From Proteles cristata cristata (taxonomy: Eukaryota > Chordata > Mammalia > Carnivora > Hyaenidae): 64,000 nucleotides of DNA. The stretch covers positions 744,001 through 808,000 of the forward strand of contig JAESUZ010002395.1 of assembly GCA_017311185.1 (NCBI GenBank), written 5' to 3'. The position numbers and the translations under genes are program-made. The notes beneath the pieces were generated by a model. The model worked only from the letters and a program-made list of their open reading frames with translations. It was not told where the DNA came from and ran no database searches. Below, one piece after another: positions 34,638-44,760 of this stretch; position 1 is the stretch's first letter, and each line of letters begins with the position of its first letter.

Positions 34638-34838
34638 GGGGTACCTGGGTGGCTCAGTCAGTTAGGTGTCTGACTTCAGCTCAGGTCATGGTCTCATAGC
34701 CCAGAAGTTCAAAACCTGCTTGGGCCTCTGTGCTAACAGCTCGCTCTCTCTTTCTCTGCTACTCTCCTACTCATGCTCTCTCTCTCTCTTTCTCTCCTCC
34801 AAAAACAAATAAACATTTTCAAATTTTTTTAAAAAAGC
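34638..34838 (+). mobile_element. CAN-SINE with body deletion
   Basis: AAGAAAGCAATGATTA and AAAAAGCAATGATTA flank it. Part of the body is missing. Confidence 0.94.
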
Positions 34839-35265
34839 AATGATTAAAAGAAGTAACTAAATGGCACAAAAAGAGGCTAATCTCATCACGTTTACTTCAA
34901 AAACACTAGTAATTTATTTCCATCAAATTTTTCCAGATATAATACCTTAGCCATTTCAGTTGCATTAAGGGGTAAGTGATCGATGGCAATGATATATTCC
35001 ATTCAACTAAGAAAATAAAGAGTGAATCTAACTGTTTCACAGGAATAGAACTTTTTTTCTTATTGAATCCAAGCAGAGTTAATTTGGGATATAACCAAAT
35101 GCTTTCATAAACAGTTATAGAAGACATAAACCATGCATAGATTCTATCTTATAAAAGAGAGATATAAACAATTTTATAGGTATAGAGTATATCCTAAGGG
35201 TTTTTGAGGACAACTGATGTTTACATATATAAAGTTTGGGTAAATGAAGAGTCATAGAATGAACT

Positions 35266-35300
35266 CACACACACACACACATACACACACACACACACAC
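35266..35300. repeat. (CA)n microsatellite
   Basis: CA repeat with one ATA interruption. Confidence 0.97.
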
Positions 35301-35864
35301 AATTAGCATCTGGAAGCCAGGAGCACTCCTATGTATTTCCTCTGCAGAGCACAGTGGGGTGAAGACATGAACTTGGAGTCAGAGAAACCTGGGACCTAAT
35401 CTCATCTCTGATATATGGTAGCCATAAACCCTTGGATGACTTACTTAATGTTCCTACGCCTCTTTCCTCAACCAGAAAATAGATAAAGTGACAACTACAC
35501 TCCTATGATTGTTTTGAGAAATAAGTAAGATGAGGTGCGTACAAAACTCATACTACCTAGGATGTAAGTCCGAAGTGCTCGCTGTATAGGAAAGGGAATA
35601 TTATTGTCGTTATTATTGTCATTACCTTCGTCATCAGATTAGACCCAGACAACCGAGTTATAATCACACTTCTGTCTCGATCATGCAAATGACTTGGACA
35701 AGACACTTGATCATTAGCACTTCAGTTTCCTAATCTATATAATGATGGCCAACGCTGGCGAAGTTGAGCAGGGCACCACAGGGCAGCCGGAGTATGGGGT
35801 GGTGGGCGATTTATTGGAAGTCCACAAAGCGTACAGTGGGTGGCATGGAAGCAGGCTATTGCGG

Positions 35865-36062
35865 GGTCCCTGGGCAGCTCAGTCGGTTGGACATCTGACT
35901 CTTGACTTCATGATCATGGTCTCTCGGTTTGTGGGGCTGAACCCTACCTTAGGCCATGGTGTGGAGCCTGCTTGGGATTCTCTTCCTCCCTGCCTGTCTG
36001 CCCCTCCCCCATGTTCTCTCTTTCCCTCTCAAAATAAATAAACTTAAAAAAACAACAACAAC
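35865..36062 (+). mobile_element. CAN-SINE
   Basis: Head GGGGTCCCTGGGCAGCTCAG. Flanked by GCAGGCTATTG and AGAGGCTGCTT, so the duplication is eroded. Confidence 0.92.
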
Positions 36063-36501
36063 AGAGGCTGCTTCAGCAGTGCTTCCTGCAAACTGCAAAT
36101 TCATGAACAGGTTAAAAAAAAAAGGATTTTTAAATAAAGTTTCCATGGGACCAAATTAGGTTTGCCAATGTTTTATTCTGCCAAATAATCAGCAAAAAAC
36201 CAAAATATCATCTATCTACCCTCTCCAACCTTTCATTTAAAAAAAAAAGATAAATTGCATTGCCAACATAATAGGAAAAACATAATCTTTGAATCTCCTT
36301 CAAAGTGAGTACATTTAGCCTGTAATAAAGATCAGGCCAGCGGAGATTAATCAGCCTTTCAAATATCAGTATAGTGAGTGAGGTTGGGGAAAGAAGGAAA
36401 GAAGCCAGGAACTAAGCTGGGAAACACTGGGAGGATGGGATGAGGGACAGACCAGCAAAGAGCAGCAGAAGAGTATCCTTGAGCATCAGAAAGGTAAAGG
36501 C

Positions 36502-36556
36502 AGGGGCGCCTGGGGGCTCAATTGGCTGAGCATCTGACTTCAGCTCAGGTCAGGAT
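36502..36556 (+). mobile_element. CAN-SINE head fragment
   Basis: Only the tRNA-related head survives (GGGGCGCCTGGGGGCTCAAT to GCTCAGGTCAGGATC) before an abrupt switch to L1 sequence. Confidence 0.9.
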
Positions 36557-36680
36557 CTTTTTTTTTTTTTGGTGTCCATATAACACTCAGTGCTCATCCC
36601 CACAAGTGCCCTCCTCCATGCCCATCACCCCCCTCTCCCCCCACACCCATCAGTCCTCAGTTTGTTCTCAAAACATTTAA
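36557..36680 (-). mobile_element. L1 3' end fused to a SINE head
   Basis: A T run followed by GGTGTCCATATAACACTCAG and CAGTCCTCAGTTTGTTCTCA, i.e. a reverse-orientation L1 3' terminus with poly-A, starting exactly where the SINE is cut. Confidence 0.85.
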
Positions 36681-36810
36681 ATATCAAGGCAAAGTAAAAT
36701 CAATTCAGCTTTAACCTGCCATTCTAAAAGCACTATCTTTTAGTGCTTTAATGAAATGCATTATCTTTATAATTAGGAGAAAAAAAAATAAGTAAATTTA
36801 ACATACTTAC

Positions 36811-36924
36811 TCTTCGGAATTGAGGATTGAAGTAGTTAATTACTCCAAATTCAAAATAAGATGCAAAACCTTCTTTGAGCCAGATATCATTCCACCAATT
36901 CATGGTAACCAAATTTCCAAACCA
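36811..36924 (-). CDS. LVRN: LVRN exon 6: third zinc ligand
   Basis: Residues 189-226. It starts [11 protein letters not shown], completing the HQWFGNLVT block split by the GC-donor intron, and carries the third zinc ligand E206 exactly 18 residues after H187, as HEXXH-X18-E requires. The ligand context is W-L-K-E-G-F-A: Lys at 205 (codon 36874-36876) replaces the almost invariant Asn of M1 enzymes and of human laeverin. The acceptor is CCAAAAG and the donor AGA|GTAAGT, phase 0 at both ends. It is 114 bp. Confidence 0.97.
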
Positions 36925-37178
36925 CTTTTGGAGATGGGAGAAAAAAGAGTTTTCTTAAATTTAACTTAAGTGATATTTACTGTGATTGTATATTAAATAG
37001 ATGTAAGGTCAAAGACACAATTAAACTTTATTTGTCCTCAATAATCAAACATGAAAATAAGACTCCAAAAAGCAGGTTGTTGCTTTAACATGAAGAGATT
37101 TAAGTCATGCATTTCTCTGAAATAATTGTTTCACATCCAAATGATTGAAAGCAATTTTTTTTTAAAACTGTCATGTTC

Positions 37179-37386
37179 AGGGGCACCTAGGTGGCTTAAT
37201 TGGTTGAGTGTCCCCCTTTGGCTCACGTCATAATCTCATGGTTCCTGAGTTCAGGCCCTGCGCTGGGCTCTGTGCTAGCAGCTCAGAGCCTGGAGCCTGC
37301 TTTGGATTCTGTGTCTCCCTCTCTCTCTGCCCCTCCCCTGCTCACACTTTGTCTCTCTGTCTCAGAAATAAACATTTTTTAAAAAC
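37179..37386 (+). mobile_element. CAN-SINE
   Basis: AAAACTGTCATGTTCA and AAAACCTGTCATGTTCA flank it. Confidence 0.96.
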
Positions 37387-38514
37387 CTGTCATGTTCAAA
37401 GATAACATAAGCCAGAGTAGCATTTCCTCAACTGTTCACTTCCCCAAAAGTTACATTAAGTTAAATAAAGCAGAAGTCCAGAATGTTCAGTTAACACCGA
37501 CTAATTACAACATCATATACTCTAAATAGACCACACCAGAATTTTTCTGGAAGCAGTTATTATGTTTTAAGAACATGTTTTGATCTGTGCTGTAGACAAA
37601 TCATTCATGTGTTCTACAAAGTGGTCCAGCTGTAATTATTGTCTATTTGAGCTTAACAGAAAGTGTCAAATGGACAATGAATAGAAGTGGGAAAGAACAA
37701 CAGAATAATTTCTAAAAGCAACTAATATGTACCCTAGTGTTTAATCAAATTCTTCTAACAGCTGTGAGGTACTAATAGTTAGCAGCCTGTCTTCCAAAAC
37801 AATGTGGCACTTGAGTGATCATAAAAAATGACATTTTGAGGGACTGATCAAAACTTGTCAAGGTTTGTTTTGACTACACAACAAGGAGTTATTCTATCCT
37901 AGTAAATCACTCTTTCCAAAATTTCTTATGGATCCACATGACAAAAAGATAGCAATTTCATAGCTTAGATCATTTATTTCTTGACAAACTGGTATTAACG
38001 GAGTCAAGGTCAAAAAACAGATGTAAGAACCTCCATCAAACACACAGCTAAGCTTCTAAAATCACAGTGTGAAGGCACAGATCTTAAGAAATAACTCCTT
38101 ATTTATACTGCTTTGGGGCATGGAGTTTGAGGATTGATAACTGCTCATCCCACTGACCTTAGTATATTCCCAGCGCCCCTTTAACCCCTCCTCAAAAAAA
38201 AAAACAAAAAACTAAGTTTATAACAATGTACTGATGAAATGTGGATATCCTTCAGTGACCTTTTTTTAATATCCCTTCTTTTAAGATGGAATGAAAACAA
38301 GTCATCACCACTCTGATCGGCTTACTTTCCTTGAACAGGACTCTGTGGAGCCAAGTTTACCTTTGGATGTAAATAACTGAGCTCTGATTGGCCTGTAAGG
38401 TATTATCACTGTGATCCATCACCAGTAGTTCAAATCCATGCAAGATCTGATTACACAGATCCTTCCTTCACTGTCCTACTTTTTGAATGATTTTTTAAAA
38501 TCTGGTGTACCATA

Positions 38515-38711
38515 GGGGCACCTGGGTGGCTCAGTAGGTTGAGCATCTGAATCTTGATTTCAGCTGTCGTCAGGACCTGTTGTCAGGTCGTGGGTTCCAG
38601 CCCCACATCTGGCTCTGAGCTTATGGCGTGGAGCCTGCTTGGGATCCTCTCTCTCTACTCTCTCTGCTCCTCCCCTGTTTTCTCTCTCTCTATTTCAAAA
38701 TAAATAAATAT
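38515..38711 (+). mobile_element. CAN-SINE, TTGATTTCAG variant
   Basis: AAATCTGGTGTACCATA and AAATCTGATGCACCATA flank it. The tail has grown into a GAAT microsatellite. Lies about 120 bases from the LVRN exon 5 GC donor. Confidence 0.96.
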
Positions 38712-38751
38712 TGAATGAATGAATGAATGAATGAATGAATGAATGAATGAA
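38712..38751. repeat. (GAAT)n microsatellite
   Basis: Ten tandem four-base units grown from a SINE tail. Confidence 0.98.
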
Positions 38752-38869
38752 AGAAATCTGATGCACCATAGAGTTTTTTTGTTTTGTTTTGGTTTGGTTT
38801 TTGGTATCCTTGGTAGAGCAGCTGGAGAATACCTGCATGTGAAATAAGAAGGAACATTTTACCACATGC

Positions 38870-39024
38870 CTGATGTCCGATCTCATGGGAGAGAATGAAG
38901 TAGATCACAGCCTTTTTGTCTGTTACTTGATCGTTTGGTTGCATCAACAATAATGATTCATCAAATATCAATAGTCCCCAATTTTCCATTGCACTGTTGT
39001 CAAAAGTAGGCAAGGCAATTATAT
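38870..39024 (-). CDS. LVRN: LVRN exon 5: SAMEN motif and HEIGH zinc site
   Basis: Residues 137-188, core of the catalytic site. The exopeptidase motif reads S-A-M-E-N at residues 147-151 (Ser codon at 38993-38995). Most M1 enzymes have Gly at this first position, and human laeverin has His. The zinc motif HEIGH is at 183-187 (ligands H183 and H187, catalytic E184), and HEIGHQ is the laeverin form of the usual HELAHQ or HELVHQ. The acceptor is CCACTTAG. The 3' end must fall right after CAG (Gln188) to stay in frame with exon 6, and the intron then begins GCATGT, so the donor is GC, not GT. The nearest GT, four bases further, would break the frame. Confidence 0.96.
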
Positions 39025-39229
39025 CTAAGTGGATTTAAATGGAGGGAAAAATGAAATCATCTCTTCCAAAAAGCTTGGGATTTCCAGATAAAAGTATCTC
39101 AAAATGAAATCATAAAATTCCTTAAAGAAAATGCAAGTGAATATTTTTAATTTGAGGGGAGGGAAGATGAATACCAAAGACAGAATCCAGAAAACAAATT
39201 GCTTTGACATCTGAAAATCACAGACTTTT

Positions 39230-39883
39230 GATAAAGAATCTGTACAGAGAACTCAAAACAGCCCCAGAAAAAAACAAACTTTTCCAATTTGGCAAACAAT
39301 CAATCTTAAGAGACACTTCACTACATAAGATAGGCGAGAAGGAAATATGCATATTCAAAGATGCTCAACATCAAGTGTCATAAAAAAATTGCAAATTACA
39401 ACAAGATGCTCCTACACAAATATTAGGATGGATTAAATCCAAAACACACTGACAAACGCTAGAGAAGATATGGGACAGCAGGAGCTCTCCTTCATTGCTG
39501 TGGGAAGGCAAAATGGTATTGACACTTTGGAGACAGTTTGGGGGTTTCCTATAAAGCTAAATAAAGGCTGGCCATATCGTCTGGCAATTGAGCTCTGAAG
39601 TTATTCGCCCACATGAGTTGAAGACTTAAGTCCACAGAAACTGGCAAATGAATGTTTATAGAGATTTATTGGTAATTGGGAAAAATCAGAAGCAACCAAG
39701 ACAGATTTCAACAGGTGAACATATACACAAACTTCAGTATATCCATCCACACCGTGGAGTATCATTCAGCAATAAAAAGAAATGAACTATCCAACCATGA
39801 GAAATCACAGAGGAACTTTACACGCAGATTGCTAAGTAAAAGAAGCCAGTAGGGAGAAGCTATACACGTTACCATTCCAAATA
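39230..39883 (+). mobile_element. L1 ORF2/3' fragment, left part
   Basis: Degenerate L1 sequence (AGATGCTCAACATCA, GGAGCTCTCCTTCATTGCTG, GGAGTATCATTCAGCAATAA). Interrupted at 39884 by a DNA transposon and resumed after it. Confidence 0.85.
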
Positions 39884-40122
39884 CAGTAAAACCCCGGTTT
39901 GCAAGCATAACTCGTTCCAGAAACATGCTGGTAATCCAGAGCACCCGTATATGAAGTGAATTTCAAGAACCATTGGCTCAGCTGTGATCCTGTGACATTC
40001 GGCATCACGTACGACTTGTATTGCAAGACATCGCCCGTTTATCGAATTAAAACGCATGAGAAATGTTTGCTCGTCTTGCGGAACACTAGCAGAACAAGTT
40101 ACTCACAATCCAAGGTTTTACT
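39884..40122. mobile_element. Tigger-type non-autonomous DNA transposon
   Basis: About 239 bp with terminal inverted repeats CAGTAAAACCCCGGTTTGC and, on the other strand at the right end, AGTAAAACCTTGGATTGTG. TA dinucleotides sit on both sides (39882-39883, 40123-40124), as expected for the Tc1/mariner-Tigger superfamily. No transposase is encoded. It interrupts an L1 whose sequence continues on both sides. Confidence 0.85.
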
Positions 40123-40480
40123 TATGGAAAAGGTAAAACCAGAGCGACAGGAAAAAGATGAGTGGTTATCAGGACTCTGGGGAGGTGGAGGGGGGATGCA
40201 TAAGTGGAGAATGGGATTTTTATGTCAGTGAAATTATTCTGTAGAACACTGTAATTTTGGACACATGTCATTGTACATTTGTCCAAACTCATAGAATGTC
40301 CAGCACCAAGAATGAAACCTAATGTAACCTACAGGCTTTAACTAATGATACTATATCAATATGGGCTCATCAATTGTAAATGTGCCACTCTAGTGCAAGA
40401 TATTTGCAGTAGGGTAGACTGGGGGTGGGGAGGAGAGGAGGTAAATGGGAAAACTCTACACTTTCTGTGTAATTTTCCTA
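40123..40480 (+). mobile_element. L1 3' fragment, right part
   Basis: Continuation of the split L1: GAGTGGTTATCAGGACTCTG, TTCTGTAGAACACTGTAATT, GGACACATGTCATTGTACAT. Confidence 0.8.
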
Positions 40481-40512
40481 TAAACCTCCTATCAACTGCT
40501 CTAGAAAAATGA

Positions 40513-40744
40513 TCTAGTTAATTTTTTTTAGTGTTTTATTTATTTCTGAGAGAGAGAGATAGGCAGACAGACAGAGTAAGCAGGGGAGGGTCAGAGAGAG
40601 AGGGAGATAGAGAATCTCAAACAGCCTCCAGACTCTGAGCTAGCTGTCAGCACAGAGCCCGACGCGGGACTCGAACCCACGAACCGTGAGATCATGACCT
40701 GAGCTGAAGTCGGACGCCCAACCGACCGAGCCACCCAGGCGCCC
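40513..40744 (-). mobile_element. CAN-SINE
   Basis: Reverse orientation. AAAAATGATCTAGTTAA and AAAAATGGTCTAGTTAA flank it. The head ends CCACCCAGGCGCCCC. Confidence 0.96.
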
Positions 40745-41396
40745 CAAAAATGGTCTAGTTAAAATGAAATATTTTAGTTCACCAAAAGACACTGCAAAAA
40801 AATATGAAAGGCAAGCCACAAACTGGGAGAAATACTGCAGCATATATCACAAAAAAACTAGACAATGGTTTTTTTTTTAATATTTAAAAAAACACTAACA
40901 AATTAAAATTTTTTTTTAAAAATGTGAACAGGTCACTAAAGAAATAATTGAAATAGCCAAAAATCTTATTTGAAACATTCAACTTCAATAATTATCAGAA
41001 ACAAAAATTAAAACAATGATATAACTTAATCTTTCAAATGTGTGAGAATAATAATCAGTACTGTGAGTATTGGTATTATTAATAATTAGGTAAAAGAAAA
41101 CTGACATATAGCCTTTTGATAAGGGTGTGAACTGCTACAATCTTTCTAGCAAAATGTTAAAACAATTTTTAAAGTTATTTAAACTACCCTTTGGTTAAGT
41201 CATGCAACTTTTGGAATTGACACGAGGGCAAATAGCATGGGTATTTGAACACATTCCTTATGTTTTCTTTAGTGTTTTTAAAGTAACTCAAAATGGAGGG
41301 GACAGACTTAGTCCAAATGTTTAGCCACAGAGGATTAAATAAGTTATTTTGTCAAATCGATTTGCAAGCATTCTATGTTTTAAAAATGACAATACA

Positions 41397-41528
41397 GGGG
41401 CACCAGGTGGCTCAGTCGGTTAAGCATCCAACTCCTAGGCTCAGGTCAGGATCTCAGAGTTGCTGAGATCGAACCCTACTTTAGGCTCTGTGCTGGGCAT
41501 GGAGCCTGCTTAAGATTCTCTCTTCCCC
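41397..41528 (+). mobile_element. CAN-SINE, left half (host of a nested SINE)
   Basis: Outer element: head GGGGCACCAGGTGGCTCAG. It resumes at about 41766-41838. Its own duplication AAAAATGACAATACAG lies at 41382-41396 and after 41838. Confidence 0.95.
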
Positions 41529-41748
41529 GGGACACCTGGGTGGCTCACTCTGTTGAGAGTCTGACTTCAGCTCAGGTCACGATCTCATGGTTCATGGATT
41601 CGTGCCCCGCGTCAGGATCTGTGTTGACAGCTAGCCCAGAGCATGGAGGCTGCTTCGGATTCTGTCTCTCTCTCTCTCTCTGACCCTCCCCCTACTCACA
41701 CTGTCTCTCTCTCAGAAATAAATAAAAGACATTTAAAAAAAAAAAGAA
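41529..41748 (+). mobile_element. CAN-SINE nested in another SINE
   Basis: Inner element flanked by AAGATTCTCTCTTCCCC and AAGATTCTCTCTTTCCC, which are duplicated body sequence of the outer SINE. Confidence 0.96.
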
Positions 41749-41765
41749 AAAGATTCTCTCTTTCC

Positions 41766-41838
41766 CTCTCCCTTGGTCCCTCTCTCCATCTCATGTGCAT
41801 GTGCATGCTCTCTCCCTCTCTCTCTCAAAAAATAAAAT
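41766..41838 (+). mobile_element. CAN-SINE, right half
   Basis: Remaining CT-rich body and AAAAAATAAAATAAA tail of the outer element. Confidence 0.93.
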
Positions 41839-41988
41839 AAAAATGACAATACAGAAGAATATTTAGTTATCTGGACCATGTTGCTACATACAGTAGCAAC
41901 CTTTTAAAGCAAACCAAAAAAAAAAAAAAAGGTCATTCAAAGAATAGTCTCAAACTCCAATTCCATTTTCATTAAAAATAAAGAAGCA

Positions 41989-42035
41989 GGGGCCCCTTGG
42001 TGGCACAGTTGCTGAAGCGTCCAACTTTGGCTATT
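41989..42035 (+). mobile_element. CAN-SINE head fragment
   Basis: GGGGCCCCTTGGTGGCACAG to GTCCAACTTTGGCT only. The rest is absent. Confidence 0.75.
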
Positions 42036-42039
42036 TATG

Positions 42040-42205
42040 GACCTTGGAATCGGAATTTCATGTAAGTGTCATGTGTCAACAAAATGGTCTTCTTTTGATT
42101 TTTTAAAACCATTTAGAACTGTAAAAACCACTTTTAGCTCACTGGCCATACAGAAAAATGCAGTGTGGGCCATATTTGATAGTTTACCAACCCCTAATTG
42201 AGAAT
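42040..42205 (-). mobile_element. hAT-type remnant
   Basis: GTGTCATGTGTCAACAAAAT, GGGCCATATTTGATAGTTTA and CCAACCCC match the terminal part of an old non-autonomous hAT family. I cannot give the subfamily. Confidence 0.55.
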
Positions 42206-42224
42206 ATTACTAAGAACTCATATC

Positions 42225-42383
42225 AACAGCATCAGCACCACCTGGGAACTTATTAGAAATGGAACTTCTGGGACCAGCTGCAGACATACTGAATCAGAAA
42301 TTCTTGGGGCACCAGCAACAATCTGCGTTTCCACAAGCCTTCCAGGTGGTTCCAATGCATGCTAAAGTTTGAGAACCGCTGAC
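42225..42383 (-). mobile_element. MER5A-like hAT element
   Basis: On the minus strand it starts CAGCGGTTCTCAAACTTTAG and contains the ATTCAGTATGTCTG block and GTTCCCAGGTGGTGCTGATG, diagnostic for MER5A-type non-autonomous hAT elements. Confidence 0.85.
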
Positions 42384-42482
42384 TTACAACTTCCTTTGTG
42401 CTCCCTCTCAACTGATCCTTCAAAGGTTAAATCTGGCATTCTTCCGGAGGTTACATCACTATCCTCAAGTTTTGTGGGGCTT

Positions 42483-42619
42483 TTTAATGTTTATTTATAT
42501 ATTTTGAGAGAGAGGAGAGCAGAGTCCGACAAGGGGCTTGATTCCAGAAACTGGGAGATCATGACCTGAGCCGAAATCAAGAGTAGGATGTTTAACCAAC
42601 GGAGCCCCCCAGGCACCCC
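42483..42619 (-). mobile_element. CAN-SINE with internal deletion
   Basis: Reverse orientation, tail and head present but about a third of the body missing. Confidence 0.92.
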
Positions 42620-42848
42620 ATGTTTAGGGGTTTTTTGAACTTTAAAAAAAATGTTTCACTTTCAATGCTAGAGAGTTTTTCATTGTGTGAATGAAATGTA
42701 ATTTATCTATCCATTCTCCTGTCGATGACCATTTTGGTTGCCCTCAGTCTGGGGCTATTATAAAAATTGTAGCTATGAACATTCTTGCACCCATCTTCTG
42801 GTACATAAGGGATCAATTCTTGGGGATATATTTAGAAATGGAATTACT

Positions 42849-43082
42849 GGGGCGCCTGGGTGGCTTAGTGGGTTAAGTGTCCGACTTTCGCTTAGGTCAT
42901 GATCTCGCAGTTCGTGGGTTCGAGCCCCACATCGGGCTCTATGCTGACTGCCAGCTCAGAGCCTGGAGCCTGTTTCAGAGTCTGTGTCTCCCTCTCTCTC
43001 TGACCCTCCCCTGCTCATGCTGTCTCTCTCTCTCTTTCCTAGAAATAAATAAATAAATAGATAGATAAATAAATAAATAAAA
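42849..43082 (+). mobile_element. CAN-SINE, young subtype
   Basis: AGAAATGGAATTACT duplicated on both sides. TTTCGCTTAGG variant and an (AAAT)n tail that has expanded. Confidence 0.97.
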
Positions 43083-43112
43083 AGAAATGGAATTACTGGC
43101 TTTTAAGGTATT

Positions 43113-43345
43113 CTTTCTTTTAATTAAAAAAAAATTTTAATGTATATTTATTTTTGAAAGAGAGGGAGAAAGACAGAGTGTGAGCAGGCAAGATGCGGAA
43201 AGAGAGGGAGACACAGAATCCGAAGCAGGCTCCAGGCTCTGGGCTGTCAGCACACAGCCCGAAGCAGGGCTTGAACTCAAGAACTGGGAGATCATCACCT
43301 GAGCTCAAGTCAGATGCTTGTCTGACTGAGCCACCCAGGCACCCC
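43113..43345 (-). mobile_element. CAN-SINE, tail-to-tail with its neighbour
   Basis: Reverse orientation. TTTTAAGGTATT on both sides. Confidence 0.96.
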
Positions 43346-44054
43346 TGGGTTTTAAGGTATTTTAATGATCACCACTGCAAGATAATAAATACGTCTCAAA
43401 GATGTTGTAATAACTGATACTCCCTTCCATTTTCTAACATTTGGCATCTGTCAGATGCCTCCTTTTGGTAAGTGAATAGGTATAAAATGGGGCCTACCCA
43501 TGGCATTGGACATTCATTTCTCAGATTACTAATGAGGTTCATTATCTCTTCATTAGCTTATTAGCTCCATGTGCTCCTTTTTCTGTATAACATCTATCCA
43601 GGTATCTTTTATTTTTGTCTACTGTATTTTTCTTATTTATGTGTAGCTGTTCTTTATATATGTAGGCCACTCCCATTACTGGTTCTTAACCCTCTTTCTT
43701 CTAAGACTTTTACTTAGCAAGTACATTACCCCTTACTTGGTGATTTGTTGCTTTTGTTTCTACGTATTGAAGGTATCACCCCAACTCAGATTTAAACAGA
43801 GAGCACCAGCCACCTACCTCTTTTGCATTCAAAAAGCACCTAAAAAAGTAATAGGGCACCAGTATTTGCTCAGTAGATTCTCATTAATTATGATCATTAT
43901 TTCACGGCTTCATGATTTACATTGTACCTGAGTTTCATTGGTACAAAAATACAAATCATGTGGGCCTGTGTAGTATATATAGTTAGGACACTATTGTTTA
44001 AAGTTAAAAGCATAATTAAAACTTAGAAGTTGCCATTCAAATCTTCTAACACCC

Positions 44055-44232
44055 AGGGGTGCCTGTATAGCTCAGTTGGTTAAGCATCTGACTTTGGCTC
44101 AGGTCATGATCTCAAGGTTCATGGGTTCGGGCCCTGCGTTGGGCTCTGTGCTGACAGCTCAGAGCCTGGAGCCTGTTTCGGATTCTGTCTCTCTCTCTCT
44201 CTCTTAAAATAAACATTAAAAAAAAAAAAGGT
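44055..44232 (+). mobile_element. CAN-SINE
   Basis: Head GGGGTGCCTGTATAGCTCAG, body shortened. Confidence 0.94.
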
Positions 44233-44309
44233 TACTGTCTACCATTTTGGAAGAAGCAGTGTCATTAGACTTTGTGTGCATAATGACAAAGACAAGCTGG
44301 ATCCTGAAC

Positions 44310-44760
44310 CCAAGTTACTCTTGATCTAATGAGGGAGACAGGATCTAGTTAAGTCAAGAGCTTAAATGGAGGGGCACATAGGATGTTGTGGAAGTATGAG
44401 GAAAAAGGAATCAGGGGAAGCTTCCTGGAGGATGGGGCACTGAGTTGAGAAACTTATGAATTAACAAGTTAGGTAAACCGCATTGCAGGATATACAAAGT
44501 CCATGTGCAAGAGCCCAAGAAAAAGGAGAAGAGGAAGGTGGAGGAGGGGACAGAGCAGATGCTAGAGCATTTTTCCAACTCTGAGGAATTGCCAACAGCC
44601 CGAGAGTCTGGCCAGAGATGTGCTATTGTAAAGACACGGTTCAGAGTTTGGACTTTATCCTCAGGGCATCAGGAAGCCACAGAGAGGTTTTAAACAGGAC
44701 AGCAATATGTAATATTACAGTAATATGGCTGTCAGATTTTGCTATGCAAAGATCCTCCAC
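44310..44760. repeat. Old interspersed repeat, family not assigned
   Basis: Core GGGGAAGCTTCCTGGAGGAT and CATGTGCAAGAGCCCAAG. Confidence 0.5.

Larger units (their letters stand above)
31680..36810 (-). other. LVRN intron 6
   Basis: SINEs at 32690, 33517, 34638, 35865 and 36502, a MER5A-like fragment near 32620, MIR-like pieces at 33840-34190 and 35360-35600, a CA microsatellite, and an L1 3' end at 36557. Nothing is recognised in 31740-32600, 32920-33510, 34195-34630 or 34840-35260. Confidence 0.8.
36925..38869 (-). other. LVRN intron 5 (GC donor, AG acceptor)
   Basis: Begins GCATGT at 38869 and ends CCAAAAG at 36925. It contains SINEs at 37179 and 38515 with a GAAT repeat. Nothing else is recognised in 37400-38510. 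Confidence 0.85.
42640..43720 (-). mobile_element. Old L1 fragment split by two SINEs
   Basis: Reverse-orientation L1 text (GAATGAAATGTAATTTATCT, ATTGTAGCTATGAACATTCT, GGATATATTTAGAAATGGAA) interrupted by the SINEs at 42849 and 43113 and resumed after 43345. Confidence 0.75.

Noticed and set aside
38712..38751. CRISPR-like direct repeats
   Set aside because: Four-base tandem repeats with no spacers; a microsatellite in a vertebrate genome.
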